From: Steromphala cineraria
Lineage: Eukaryota > Mollusca > Gastropoda > Trochida > Trochidae
Reading direction: 5' to 3'
Assembly (NCBI GenBank): GCA_916613615.1
Contig: OU744732.1
Location: forward strand, 27,042,673-27,106,672
DNA: 64,000 nucleotides
Positions 31,780 through 44,800 of this stretch are shown piece after piece; the first letter of the stretch is position 1, and each line of letters starts with the position of its first letter. A model generated the notes under the pieces. That model did no database searches. It had not been told where the DNA came from and saw only the letters and a program-made list of their open reading frames with translations. The translations under genes and the position numbers were made by a program.

Positions 31780-34700
31780 TTGTGACGATTTGCAGCTGAT
31801 AGGCCTAGTTTCTGGTAAATAGGGAAAAGGTTTCCTCATACAACCCATATGGAGCAATCTAGTGTTGTTTCAGTAAAGATCACGGCAGCCGCCCACACTT
31901 TATTCCTCAAAATGTACGAGACAATAGCCCATGACGTCAAAAACAATCGGTCTTATCACACACAATCGGTGTTTTAACAGTAATAGTTCAGGCCAAAACT
32001 ATACTTTATTGCAACACACATGATGGTTAGGGTTACTCTATTCCTTAATTACTCAGATCAGAAGAACAGTGATGTATGAGCAGCAGGTTCGTTTAACAGT
32101 ATTTTCATTGAGGTTGTATGGAGTGTGTCTACCATTTTAGTATTGCCAGATATGATATGAATGTTCAGGATTCAGCTAAATGAACACATTGCCCCTAAAA
32201 GAGCCTACAAAAGCTACTGAGAGAAAACAATATTTACTCACAAAAGAATCAAGAAAGTAAAGACAGACACGGTATTAGAAATAGAATTTGTAGGGTTATT
32301 ACCAATATGACATTAAACAACATCCTTTTTTAAAAACAAACAAGTAGCGTCAAAGATATTAGCAAAATGTGAATCAATATATATGTAAATGTTTTTACTT
32401 TTAAAATTCTACACAAAATTATTTGACTAAAAGCAGATTATATGTAGAATGTCTGTTTAACATTCGTGAAGAACGAGCCCCAACACGCGTAGAAACTTCC
32501 TGAATAAACATGGGATTAATATTCACATGCCATTTGAAGAATATAGAATAAACAACAATCAATAACATTGTTATCGGATCATTTTCAGGATATTTAATTC
32601 GAAACCCCTTCATGTAAATCTGACCTTCGAGTGACACTCAAATAAAAAACATACAATGCACGTTCGTATCATCTCATCACATTAAGCGCAGCATAGCACA
32701 CGTATGTTAGATGTTGATGAAATAGACAGACATGACTAGTTGCCAAACGTCATCACCATGTTCGTTATTTGTCACCCTCTTTTTCGGTAGCAAATTGCAA
32801 GTAAGGATTTACCTTTCTTTGGTTTTGACATATGACGATTTGAAATAGTTTATCAGGTAAAATGTATTATTCCGTTAAACGAACATTAGTTCATGAGCAT
32901 TTCTCAATGCATCCATGCCGAGAAAGCAGTATCTATCATTAAGCTGAGACTTCATGTATGGTAATGGGAGACATATCACTGGTTTCTTATCAGAAATGAT
33001 TATTTTACAAGAAACCATGGCTTTAAATGGTGCTTCCATCGTTACGTGGACGACGGAGTAATTAAGGTTACACTACAAAATGAGCTATATCTATGGAAAT
33101 ATACCTTAATAAAAAGCGTAATATGTAAATTTCAATAGCCACTAGTATTATTATATGCGCGGCCTTGTTGTTGAGAACTCATTTTAAATGCAGGTATTTT
33201 TGGCTATCTCATATTCCTATAGTTCTCCCCTCAGGAAGAGCACACCGATATGTCAATGATCCTTCTGTTTTTCCAAGGACTGCTTAGCATCTTTTCACCC
33301 CAATAATGCAGCCTTATTCACGAAACGTACTTGCATAACTTTAGTGGTAGTTACGTCAGTTGAAGTATATTTTATAAGGGGAATGTGCAAGAAGCATTAA
33401 TCTAAAGGTATTCTCTCTACATAACACTGCATCTGTATTAACGTAACTATTCATGTCAAGGAAAGTGCTTTTTTGTTCAGGTGTACTGGCATACTTAACC
33501 TCACTTTATTGGTCCAAGGTTATCGAAAAGTGTTGCCTTAGCATAAAATTGTCTTACAGGAATGTGTAATGTGATCATTCTTGTGACATCTCATAAACAA
33601 CGCCTGTTTTCTTTTGTAGTTATCAGTGCATATGTTTCATAAGTCCTTCGCGATATCATATTCATGTAGTGATCAGTTAGAATAAAAATGCTATCTTGAA
33701 AATATGAGGTGTCTAGAGCTGAGGGCCTTGCATGAATCACACTTAGAAAGCATTGCTACTTTTTATCCTCTGATATTGACCTGATAACCACACCACGTGG
33801 AGTATTTATAGAAAAAACACAACATATCTATTATAATGCTGTCTCACTTAATTAACACAAGGGTGTAAATGAATCAATAACTTCCGATATAAGGATCATT
33901 TCATAATATCTGCCTATCGAACGTGAAGTAATTTGTAAAAACAGTTGAGTTTGAAATACATCTTAAATTTTGAAACTGCTTTTTACTCATTTATTGTATG
34001 TAGGGAAAAAGTCGTTTTAACCCCTATAGTGCCCCAGGACCGTTTTGTCCCCCTCCCCGAAAACTCCTCATAAACATAGCTTCTATGGGATTCCACTTTC
34101 ACAATAGAGAACACAATATATGAATGAGATATTATGGTTTTAACAAAATGATTCCATAAAGACACATATGGCTATAGGTCATGGCCACTGGGTTTAATTT
34201 TCTACAATGCAAAGGAAAATTTATACTAACCACTTCAAGTTGACATCCATTTTTAAATAATCCCCATAACATCAACATTAACTTGATACCACTTTTACAC
34301 CATTGAGCATGTTATTAACAGGGAAACCAAATTTTTAAAAATACAATGATAAGGACACATATGATCCATAACCATGGCCGATTGGGTTAATCATCTGCAA
34401 TTTATGTGTAAAAAATATTCAACGAATTCCAAGTTGAAAAGTTGAATAGTTGAAATAGTAGTGAGAACTAATGAGAAATTCTACTAGAATGTACCCTACA
34501 ACAAAACTTTTAAAATAATAACTATTTGAATAATCTATGCATTTAACACATTTAATTGAGAAAATATAAACTTATTTTTTAGATTGACAATGTTAAACAA
34601 ATGTTAAAATTGTTTCATCACCATAAGCCGCAAGGAGTAGTAAAAACAATGTTTTGCTATGGTACATACAATTACATGTTGATACGCTTGTCCTCGAAAA

Positions 34701-34910
34701 CGCGACTTCGACATTTCCAATGGGTTATTATCATCAAGAAATTTAAAACAATATATACTTTACTTAATCTAAGATCTAGAAATAGTTTGTGATGTCGATT
34801 TCACAGAGGTCGTAAATGTTATAAAGATCGTGAAACTGAAACAGCTTTTCGAGAATAAAAATGATCTTTAACTTGAAACTCTTACCTTAATAAATGTTGC
34901 CATTTCCATT
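31780..34910. other. No recognised feature
   Basis: AT-rich intergenic DNA. A local imperfect duplication with GACACATATGxxCTATA and CATGGCC-x-TGGGTTAAT words occurs at about 34158-34197 and 34355-34392. Nothing coding was seen. Confidence 0.4.
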
Positions 34911-34995
34911 TTATTATAATAATAATAATATGTGTTCTTATATAGCGCACAAATCAAATCCCTAAGCGATTTCTCTAGGCGCTGGATTATTCATT
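34911..34995 (-). mobile_element. SINE 3' tail fragment
   Basis: TATTATAATAATAATAATAT followed by TTATATAGCGCACAAATCAA and TCTAGGCGCTGG. In reverse complement this is the GCGC...GCGCTATATAA(AATATT)n ending that closes the SINEs at 4525 and 9930. Only the last ~80 bases are present. Confidence 0.6.
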
Positions 34996-36239
34996 GAATT
35001 GAAAAGCAGATGATAAAATAACCCTCCAGTTATAAATGAACTTCATTTGAACCTCAGTGTTATTGATAATACATTAATGGTAACAATGATGTCAACCGTT
35101 ACTATATCCACATTTGCAAGTCAGTCTGACATTTTCATACCAAAACCATGTTAAATGCACATCAATCCAGAGTAGCAAATATCTAAACAATCTGAACATC
35201 TGATTAAATAACTTTAAAAAAAACATAACGATAATTGAAAAAAACATCGATTCCTATGATGCTAAATATTTTGTTACTGTTCCAAATGGAAGGCGTCATT
35301 GGTCAATCAATAACAATTCAGCACAGTGGCACATTTAACTCAATAATACATCATGAGTAATGTGTCTGTTGTGATATCTCTAAATGGGTAAACAATTGGA
35401 CGCAGATGGCGTTCTTTAAAGAATGCCAGTTTCTATAAATCTCATAGTGCCTGAGTGGTGGAATGTATTCTTACTACTAACCAAACGTCCTTACCCATAG
35501 AAATAGCACCTGCTATGTATGCGATATCAAAAGAATAGTATCCTTTCTCACTTTGTAGTACTTGTTCGTTGGCCTTGTGCTTTTAGTGTAATAGTACAGT
35601 CTGTACTTTATCGCAGAAAGTGATTGTTTTGGGTACCCTATTCTGAATGATATTGAAAATACATACATATGAATTGCCCCTTTGAGAATAATATCCCATG
35701 TAAATGTTCTTTTGTAAATGTATGGATTTATAAATCGTAACAATTGTTAGTTTGTCATACTCTTGTTCAGGTTCAAGTCTTGCTTTAGGATTGTATTCGA
35801 GGGTTGAACGTGTTGTACCTTAACATCTGGTATTCTGTTCTTAAGGGACAATGCAATGCAACAATTGTTCTGGCCGTAACAGCAGAGGAATCAACGGAGA
35901 GGGAATTAGAATGTGCATGGTAAATGAAAAATACTGTCACATCATCCATGAGATTCATCGTACCGTACATTACACGTACATTAACTAACGATAGAAGCCA
36001 AAAAGACGTCTGAAGATTGGTACATGTGTACCTATCAAACGTCTTTGATTGACTATCGTCATTTTAACAAAATAAAAAACATTCTTATCCATGACTCTTT
36101 TTTTTGTTTTGAACGATGTCAACTTTAAAAAGGGTTTAAATAGAATACAATTCGCATCACAAGAAGACATAGTCATATAAATCCCCCGCTTAATTGATTT
36201 TAATTCAAGATCCTAACATTTTCTACAAGTTCATTTGCT
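34996..36239. other. No recognised feature
   Basis: Only short frames without motifs. Confidence 0.4.
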
Positions 36240-36248
36240 GTCAAAGAC

Positions 36249-36588
36249 CATTCTCTCCCCACAGAGGCAGATCAAGTCATGTTGATTTAGCCTCTGTTCT
36301 ATTACGCCGAAATCCGTGGGTTCCGGCAGTTTCCCCTGGCGGAAAAAACTTTTATCTCAATGAATTTGAATTTCTTTATCAAACGACAAGGCTTCCCGTA
36401 TGGAAAGGGTGGTTCATATCACAATGCCTTTGTCTTGTTGCAGTTGCCAAAATGATGATTTAAGAACAGCGTCTCTGATTGCACAACTAATTTTGATTGC
36501 CTCCAATCTGGCATCTCCCATTCTATCCCACAAACTCGTCGTAACAGAACAGAGGCTAAATCAACATGACTTGAGCTGGGAGAGAATG
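36249..36588. mobile_element. Mutator-like MITE, 340 bp, 9-bp target duplication
   Basis: GTCAAAGAC (36240-36248) and GCCAAAGAC (36589-36597) flank it, an 8/9 match. The ends are CATTCTCTCCCCACAGAGGC and an inverted near-copy closing GGGAGAGAATG. Same family as 20534-21143. The two overlapping open frames (89 and 106 codons) are accidental. Confidence 0.85.
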
Positions 36589-36717
36589 GCCAAAGACAGT
36601 AAGCAAACTAGATTAGCGTTTGCGGGACACCACCAAAGCAAATCAGCCCCGAAACTTGTGGTTTCGCCTTACCCTGTTCCGCCTTTTACAGGCCTCACCA
36701 AATTGGGCATTTTCTCG

Positions 36718-36833
36718 TGACCTTGACCTTTGACACTCAAGGTCACACAATCAATGAACGCATTTCATTGAGTATAACATTAATGTAATGAATTAAAGTG
36801 TTAAAAATTTAAATAATTCATTTTCCAAATATA
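36718..36833 (+). repeat. AGGTCA-rich repeat, left part, split by the Tc1 element
   Basis: TGACCTTGACCTTTGACACTC at 36718, then AAGGTCACACAATCAATGAA and an imperfect hairpin around TTGAGTATAACATTAATG. It matches 38467 and 38878. The family interior resumes at about 38330, right of the transposon. Confidence 0.65.
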
Positions 36834-38028
36834 CACTGAACAGATAAAGAAACGTCGCATTAAATGTTGATTTCACAACTTTATTTTCAAACATACACAA
36901 CTTCAACCTTAAATACTCTATTACAACAAAAGTTGGCACGATTAATGTCCCAAGTATCAGGAATGTTTTGGCCCGTTGTTTTCCTGTTGTGAAATACCGT
37001 GTGTGTCCACCCTGTGCGTTGATCACAGACCGGCATCTCCTATACATAGAATGCACAAGACGGGTTATGAAGGCCATAGGAATCTGAACCCAGACCCTGC
37101 GGAAGGCTACACTCAGTTCTGCTGCATTTCTTGGCTGCGGTCGCAGTTCATTGAGACGTCTCTGGATCTCGTCCCACAAATTCTCGATTGGGTTCAAGTC
37201 CGGACTGCGGGAAGGCCAAAGCATGACTCTAATGTTATGCTGTTGGAGGAAGTTCCTAGTGACTATGGCCGTATGGGGACGAGCGTTGTCATGTTGAAAG
37301 GTGTGATTTTGGAGTCTTGCAAAATGAGGCACAACGTAGGGCCGGAGCACTTGGTCAATATACCGGACAGCTGTGACCCCTCGACCCCTGCCAGGACTGA
37401 TATTTTGGAAGACAACAGGTCCAACCTTCTGACCGATTCCAATTCCTCCCCAAACCATGATGTTTGGTCCTCCCCACGGGTCCCTTTGCACAACACATTG
37501 GTCAGCATAACGCTCACCTCTCCTGCGCCACACTCGAACGCGCCCATCCGCGATGGACACACAATAACGGCTCTCATCTGTGAACAGGTGAGTCCTCCAC
37601 TGCTGATGCCGCCAATGCTGACGATGCATAGCCCAATTCAGACGTTCGCGGCGGTGATGAGGGGTGAGCACGGGGCCTCTGGCTGGACGCCGACATGACA
37701 GGTGGTTGGCGGTCAAGCGGTTTCTAACCGTATCAGCACAAATGGGTCGCTGATGGGTGCCAACGGTCTGGCGGGTAGTATCTGTTGCTCTCGTGAAGCA
37801 GTTCTGCAGATGTTGACGCAGAATGAAGGGATCCTGTCGTGGAGTTGTAACCCGGGGTCTGCCACTTCGTGGACGGTCGTTAGTGCTGTTGGTGGTGTCG
37901 AAACGCTGACGCAAGCGTTGTATGGTGCGTACATTGCAGTTGAGGGCATTTGCTATGGCTTGGGGGCGTTGTCCGGCGGCCAAACGTCCAATTGCTTGTT
38001 CTCTTTGGATAGTGCTAAGTCGTGGCAT
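36793..38028 (-). CDS. Tc1/mariner-superfamily transposase, DD34E, apparently intact
   Basis: From ATG at 38028 the protein starts MPRLSTIQREQAIGRLAAGQ, an N-terminal paired-like helix-turn-helix (NVRTIQRLRQRF) followed by the GRPR hinge (DRPRSGRPR, about residues 51-59). The catalytic triad is visible: D151 in FTDESRY, D247 in QHDNARPH and E282 in PDLNPIENLWD, giving 34 residues between the second D and E. The family core ends near residue 345 (GGHTRY). The frame here runs on without a stop through the left terminal repeat to 36793, adding about 66 unrelated residues, so the native stop seems lost. The upstream 53 codons of the open frame (to 38187) are probably not translated. The transposase cuts and pastes DNA in the nucleus. 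A 240-codon plus-strand frame over it is a shadow. Confidence 0.85.
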   Translation of the reverse strand: MPRLSTIQREQAIGRLAAGQRPQAIANALNCNVRTIQRLRQRFDTTNSTNDRPRSGRPRVTTPRQDPFILRQHLQNCFTRATDTTRQTVGTHQRPICADTVRNRLTANHLSCRRPARGPVLTPHHRRERLNWAMHRQHWRHQQWRTHLFTDESRYCVSIADGRVRVWRRRGERYADQCVVQRDPWGGPNIMVWGGIGIGQKVGPVVFQNISPGRGRGVTAVRYIDQVLRPYVVPHFARLQNHTFQHDNARPHTAIVTRNFLQQHNIRVMLWPSRSPDLNPIENLWDEIQRRLNELRPQPRNAAELSVAFRRVWVQIPMAFITRLVHSMYRRCRSVINAQGGHTRYFTTGKQRAKTFLILGTLIVPTFVVIEYLRLKLCMFENKVVKSTFNATFLYLFSVYLENELFKFLTL

Positions 38029-38316
38029 GGCTGCTGGATGCACGTAACAACTGATATCCCAGACAATGATGGTGCATTTTATACCCAATTCAATCATGAT
38101 TTGCACATGCAATGAAATTCCCTGGTGAATCACGTGCATGATGTTCCCACTGGCGTTGCGTTGCAGCGAGTTGCACAACATACCCAAACGTTATCATCCG
38201 GGCATTTCGGTTGACCAGCATGGCATAGTGACCTTCATGTCGAACACTTTCAATCCCAAAGTTCGAAAGAATAAGTTTTTGGTGTTGTAATATATAAATT
38301 ATTATCTAAGTTCAGT
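36834..38316 (-). mobile_element. Tc1-like DNA transposon, about 1.48 kb
   Basis: The left end TA-CACTGAACAGATAAAGAAAC is at 36832. The right end is only weakly matched: TTATCT-AA-GTTCAGT-A then TA at about 38303-38318. Both sides continue into the same AGGTCA-rich repeat, which supports an insertion bounded near here. The transposase occupies most of the element. Confidence 0.65.
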
Positions 38317-38319
38317 ATA

Positions 38320-39310
38320 TGTTGACAGTTCATACCCAAAACCTTTTGCAAATTTTGTACTTTGATAATATATACAAAGTCTAAACTTCATAAAACAACA
38401 ACTTTTCAAGCTATAGTGTTTATAATATAAGGAATTTTGGTGCACATTGCAATAACTCATATCGCATGACCTTGACCGTTGACCTTCAAGGTCACACAAT
38501 CAATGAACACTTCTTATTGATTATAACAATCATGTAATGATTAGAAGTGTTCATAGTTAGAATAATGCAATTTCGATAAACCATGCTAAAATCATGACAT
38601 TGAACTTTGACGGATTGTAGCCGAAACCTTGTCAAATGTTTACTTTTCCAAGGATGATCTGTACTTAGTTGGAGCTTCATAGCATCAAGTTATCCTGTTT
38701 ACAAGGAATTTTATAGTAATTTTATAACTCATGACCTTGACCTTTGACTTTGAAAGTGAATATGTCATAATGATTCCCTGGATGGGTTAACATTTAGACA
38801 TGTTCATGAGTTCTTAAAAGCTAAATGGGATAAATTTATATCCAAATTATGAGGACATTGCAATAACTCATATCTCATGACCTTGACCTTTGACATTAAA
38901 GGTCACACAATCAATGAACACTTTTTTATAGTGTATAACAATCATGTATTGATTAAAAGTGTTCATCGTTAGAATAAAGCATTTTCGCTAAACCATGCTA
39001 AAGTCAAGACCTTGCTGTGAACTTGACCTTTGACAGATTATTGCCGAAACCTTTTTAGCATTTTGTAATTTTCCAAGGATGATTTATACCAAGTTAGAGC
39101 TTCATAGCACAGAAACTTTTCAAGTTTTCTTGTTTACAAGGATTTCTTAAAGTGATTACATAGCTCGTGACCTTGACCTTTGACCTTGAAAGTGAACGTG
39201 TAAAAATCGTTCCCCTAAGGTATGAGTAGTAAGTTATGAATAAGAGTTCTGCAAAGCTTAGTGGAAAAAAGTTACAGCTAGTAATACGAAGGTCTTCCAA
39301 TTTAACAATC
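38320..39310 (+). repeat. AGGTCA-rich repeat, about two ~410-bp tandem units
   Basis: TGACCTTGACC-type blocks lie at about 38467, 38732, 38878 and 39168. ACAATCAATGAACACTT at 38497 recurs about 412 bases later, and TGACTTTGAAAGTGAA at 38745 recurs about 436 bases later. Each unit has a hairpin TGAACACTT...AAGTGTTCA. The half-sites are mostly arranged as TGACCTTTGACCT, i.e. direct repeats spaced by one base. Confidence 0.7.
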
Positions 39311-39321
39311 ATGTAGCTGAA

Positions 39322-39671
39322 AGGGACAGTAGCATGTTTTTAGGGAGAATATAAAGTGATGTCAGGAAAATTAATGGTTCCAATTGAAAGACAATGTATT
39401 TAAACTAAGTGGAGCAGTAATAATTCAAATATATAACGTAAAGTTAAGCCATGTGATTTCTTTTTCTTACACAAAATGAATTAAAGGTGTTAAAAAAAAA
39501 TGGCCGCCAATGGATTTCATGTGAATCTTCATACTTTGTCCTCTGACTATGGATGATTGACTTGTGTAATGAGATTGTTGACGCTGTCAAACTAATACAA
39601 TTAACATTAACTTACAATTATCAGTGAACATTTTAAAATATAAAATTATCAAAAAACGTGCTACTGCCCCT
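39322..39671. mobile_element. TTAA element, antisense orientation
   Basis: Starts AGGGACAGTAGCATGTTTTT and ends AACGTGCTACTGCCCCT before TTAA 39672-39675; the left flank is TGAA (worn TTAA). The interior is the reverse complement of the copies at 15451 and 26531. Confidence 0.85.
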
Positions 39672-39675
39672 TTAA

Positions 39676-41470
39676 AGTCACATTCCATCTTTCCGCAAGT
39701 GAGTTGATAACAGTTGATTATCTCAAATTAAGGTACGAGATGTATAGTTCAAAAGTCGATCATCTAACTTTTATTTTCACTTCACCTAGGAACTGAACCT
39801 GTTTCAAATAAGTCAGAACTACAAATTGTCGCTTAAGGTCACTGACATATTCCGAAGCCGATTTAAAAACTATAGAATAGTAAGACTGTAACTTAAGTAT
39901 CTCCAAACTAGTCCAACAAATGGTTTGTTTGCATGATAAACTGGGAAACTTCCTCCAGACAATCCTCTCAATAATTTAAACAAACAGATCCCCAGAATGA
40001 ACATGCAAATATCTACTTGATGCTGATCTATTGATTCAGATATGTCAAAACATTATTTGAACATCTAAATACTTTGCGTCTATAGTAGAAATAGCATAAC
40101 AGCGGAGAAAGTAATGATGTATGTACATGATCTGTTAAACGGATTATAGCGAAAATGGAATCTTAATATCTTTTTACATAACGAATCGAAACTTCATCGC
40201 AGCTCAAAGTTCTGCCAGCCCAAAGACTGATTGTCTAAATCGCCCAACGCTCTATTCAAGACTTTATCAATGATCCCATATTAATCTCAATCATTTTTCA
40301 TTGTACATGTATATCCTTTAGGTGAAGCCAGTTCACTAGAAGATAGAGAGCAGATGACATGGTCGCTCCATTACCAAGGTTCTTAGTGCTCACTAGATCA
40401 ATGAGGAAACGATCTCTGCACTTAAACTGTTCAATCTCTGCACAGGCGAATGACTGACGTTTGCTCGTTTTAGTAGTCAAGTCTCTCTTACAACTAATAT
40501 CAGAAACTTTCAGATACACAACCCTTTGGGTCAAACTTGGTATCAAATGCTATGAACCTCTTTAAGTGGACAGAATATTGTACATGATTTACCATTGGGA
40601 AAAGTTCAACGATAGCTAAGCCGCCAAATGGATAAGTGGATAGTCGAAACATGCAGGGCCTAATGTTCATCTTATATCTCATAAAACTCGAATGAATGTG
40701 ATTCTAACTTTATCTGAATTGACTAAACTAAATCAGATACCGTTAGTGCTTTCTATAGCCTTCCTCTCCAAAATATTCCAGTAAGTTTAGAGTGTTTTAA
40801 GTAAAAATAGGTTAGTTAATACTTTACAGTGTTATACTTAACAATGTATATATTGACTTGATGTCAAGGATGTACCAACAAGTATTACTGTTGGAAAGAA
40901 ACACATGATAATTAGGGTCATTTTGAGCATTAAGTTTACCATGTTTTTAAGTAGGGTGATTGATTGACAGATTTAATCATATTTAGGATTGCTTGTTTCA
41001 TATCATAGTTACAGGTACGGAGAAGTGATCTGTTTTATGTATTCTGCTTTATTCAGTCTATCAATTGGGCAATTGAGAATATATCATATAAGATATTGAA
41101 TACTAGTACTAGTATATTTGGTGTATTTTAGCGTATCAAAAATATTTCATTTGTACAAAATTGAATGTTGTGAGTTTGATTAAGAGAATGCTGAGTTACA
41201 AAAGTTGGAGACAGAAATAATTTTAAAGAAGCCTAAATATACAGGGATATCGAAGTTTGATAGATACCGAACAAATATTTGCTTTGCTAATATAGGATCT
41301 TTGAGGTATACCTGTCAAATATGAATATTATCTTGATTAAATAACTTAATTTCAGCACCCAATAATTTGATGTTTGACAGCGAATGTAATCAAATTCACG
41401 TTATATTGGAAAGTTTTGATTACATTTCACTCTCTGTGATGATAAGCGACAGGTGACAAGTGATATTTGA
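39676..41470. other. No recognised feature upstream of gene C's 3' end
   Basis: AT-rich with no recognised motif. On the minus strand AATAAA (41479-41474) lies about 205 bases beyond the gene C stop and could be its polyadenylation signal. Confidence 0.4.
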
Positions 41471-41683
41471 AGTTTTATTTTGGTCTTTTATATCAATATG
41501 GAACATGGTTTGTCAGAAGAGAATATTTATTTTACAGAAAAAACTCCTATCCCGGCCAACGACTCATAACTGTGAGTTAAGCTTTCTTGAGATGCAGTTG
41601 TCAGTCCGACAGTTTCAGACAACCCATCGTTCTGGTCCATTTTGTCCCTCAGTCCTTTCGACTACAACTCAGCCAGACTCAGT

Positions 41684-41898
41684 TCAGTTCTCAGGAACAT
41701 ACGAGTGTTCAGAGTTGCCATCCAAAGTACACAGATCACGTTGACCTTGACCTTCCTTGAAGCACGTGAAGCCAGGACATTGGTCCAGTTGACAACGGAA
41801 TGCACACTTGAAGCAACAGGGAGAAAACTTCCAAGCAACGGGATCAGTACCTTTATATGCATAGTGGTTGGTAAAGAAGGTCCTCGTCACCTTTTGAA
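41684..41898 (-). CDS. Gene C exon: C-terminal cysteine-rich module
   Basis: 215 bases, acceptor TTCCTCTTCAG on the minus strand. Contains PCCFKCAFRC, CPGFTCFKEGQGQ and CTLDGNSEH, and ends VPEN then TGA. It aligns with exon 6 of genes A and B (YCFKCA..C....C..F.CKGQQGQ). The first 30 residues have diverged. Confidence 0.7.
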
Positions 41899-44800
41899 CT
41901 GAAGAGGAATGCAAATATGAACGTGCTTGTAATTGACTACGACATTGTGATTTTAGATATTTGCAGATGAATACAATGACATGCGCTCAGCGCCTGTCTG
42001 TACAGTGTTCTGTGTTATAGAATGTATACTTTGAATTTTTGTCATGAGTCGTCCGGATCACGTGATCAAACTTGCAGTTGCGACCACGTGACCAGGTGAC
42101 AGCTGCGTTGTTGACAGCAAGGAGACAGAGAGTCACACAGTCCTGTTTGATTCTACCACTTGAAGGCAGATGAGAGAGAGAGAGAGAGAGAGGGAGGGGT
42201 AAAAACAAATGAGCACGAAATTCCTTAAAGTCATATGACACACTTCCGGGTGATGATTCTATTAGGATTCTATTCCGATGTATTCTCTTAAAAATATCCA
42301 GAACACGGCCTGCTTTCCTTGCGATGACAGTGACGTCACGAACAATGGTTTTATGACGTCACAGACGTACGTATACGTTGCGTCGCGCTTTAACAATCGT
42401 TGCTAGGCAAAAGTGATATGTGCACATGTGCTCATATTGAAATACGTCATTACTTATTTCTAACCCTATGGGTAACAATTTTGATAACTGTTTATAAGAA
42501 ATTATAAATTAATTAGTGCATTTGGTTCATAAGAATATAAACAGCTTTGCCTGATAACAAGGCTACTGATATAAACCATCGCTTGGTTAATAAAGAAAGA
42601 TAATCATTGTTCTACATACTATCGCATTTTGGTCGGACGAAAGCAGCAACTTCGCCATCATCGAGGTTTCTTGGAAATCTCATACTGTAGACTGCAAGTC
42701 CACATCTCTGAAAGCGAGGCAACCAAGTGTAGCCCTTACAATGTACAGCCAGCATACAGATTCTACGACATTCCTCCTCAGTCCCGATGTTGTACAAGCG
42801 TTTCATATCTCGATACTTATATGTGTCGTAATCGAAGCAATTGAAATCTGTGAAATAAATGGTAGAACATTTGTTTTCATTAATAATGTAAAACTTTTAA
42901 CAGTCTAAGTAAACCTAGCCTCACTATTATCCGTTACACTGCAATACTGAGTCTAGAAAGGTCTGGTTGAGGGTCGCGTCAGCCGACCTTTCTGCGACCT
43001 ATGACCCTCCAACGTTATACGTGTGAAGGCAGACTATTGTGTCTTGGTAAGATCAGTTCTGATTGGTCAATTTGGTCACGTGGGCTGACGCGACTCTCAA
43101 CCAAGCCTTTCTAGACTCAGTATAGCAGTGTAACGGATAATAGTGAGGCTAGGTTTACTTAGACTGAACTTTTAATAGATTGTGGCTGAAAAAGGACAAT
43201 GAAACACTATAACATCACTTTCTACAAATATATGCAACAATAAAAATGTACAACGATATAATATCATTATTCTTAAAACAAAACAAACAAGATGTGTTTG
43301 CGAAACACGAATGCCCCCGGATGCATCCTGCTCGCTGTGTCAAGGTCAAGGTCACAAGGTCAAATGTCATGGTGTCATCTGAAAGGTCTCATCACAAGGG
43401 ATCCATATGTCAAGTATCAAAGACCTAGCTCTGACCAATCAAAAGTTATGACCAAGGTTGAAGTATTTGTGGACAAACGGACAGACAGACGGACAGGTGA
43501 AAAACAATACACCCCCGGAATCTCCGATTCGGGGGCATAAAAAAGTTTATATGTGATAACAAAAGACATCAAACTATATTATACAAAATAAGTTTATTCA
43601 AATATAAGTTATTGATAACAAAGAATATGATAAGACAGAGTACAAAAACATTTAACGTTAAAAATTAAAAGTTTTAATCATAAAATCATAACGTTACAAA
43701 ACCAGGTTGTTTGTCTTTCTAACACGTACCAACAAGTGCGTGTTCATGAGTACAGTTCGTCTTCTGCATGACAACATTACCCTCCCGCTTCCTGACTTCC
43801 TGTTCCTCGTGAAGCTTACAGGCCTTCCTGATGTGGTCGAACACAATAACTTCACACTTCTGTAAAGTGTTCGTCAGACAATCGTCCATGCATTCCACCA
43901 AACTTGTATTTATCAATTTGCGATGATAACTGTTTCCCACCATAGGAGTATTTAGCAGGAACATACACTGGCCTGCTGTGGAATGAGTGAGTGAGTGAGT
44001 GAGTTGGGGTTTATCGTGTTGTCAGTTGTGGAATGTGAGCAGGGTGTCACGTACTGCCTTATTAATTGTGACATTTTCCTGAGTGCTCGTCTAGCATACC
44101 ATTGAGGGAATGTTTTCAATATTAGTTCATATTCAATATGTTGATGTTGTATCTTTAAGTAAAAGCCAACATTAACAATCGTCAACATCCTGCTCAATTA
44201 ACGTATTACTATCCACGAAGCTCATACAATACCATAATTCATTATATAATTAGCAATGAAATACAGTGAGGGAATGTTTTCAATATTAGTTCATATTCAA
44301 GATGTTGATGTTGCATCATTAAGTAAAAGCCAACATTAACAATCATCAACATCTTGCTCAATTAACGTATTACCATTCACGAAGCTCATACAATACCATA
44401 ATTCATTATATAATTAGCAATGAAATCGTGAAAATATAAACCATATTTTAAGAAAAACAATTAAAAAATATTTTCACTGCTGTGAGAAAAGTAGTACCGG
44501 ACCTTTTACCTCTCTTTGAAACACCATTATCTCCCTTTGAGGAAATGGACCGCAGTACGCATAATAAGATTTGATAAGATTGAAGAGAAACGACTATTTT
44601 CGACGTGTATATTACTGTTTAAATTGTGTAGTGCTAATGTTTATATATTGTTGCTGTAATTAATAATTCTTTATTCTATCGTTAATTATTTATCATCAAA
44701 ACTAAAAATCATATTTCTTTTAAACAGTTAGCCTCGAAAGGGAAAATGAAAGTTAATGGTTCCAATTGAAAGACAATGTATGTAAACTTAATGAGGCCGT

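Noticed and set aside
36976..37698. 240-codon plus-strand open frame
   Set aside because: It is the antisense shadow of the well-supported DD34E transposase.
37702..38115. 137-codon plus-strand open frame
   Set aside because: Also antisense to the transposase N-terminal region; no domain.
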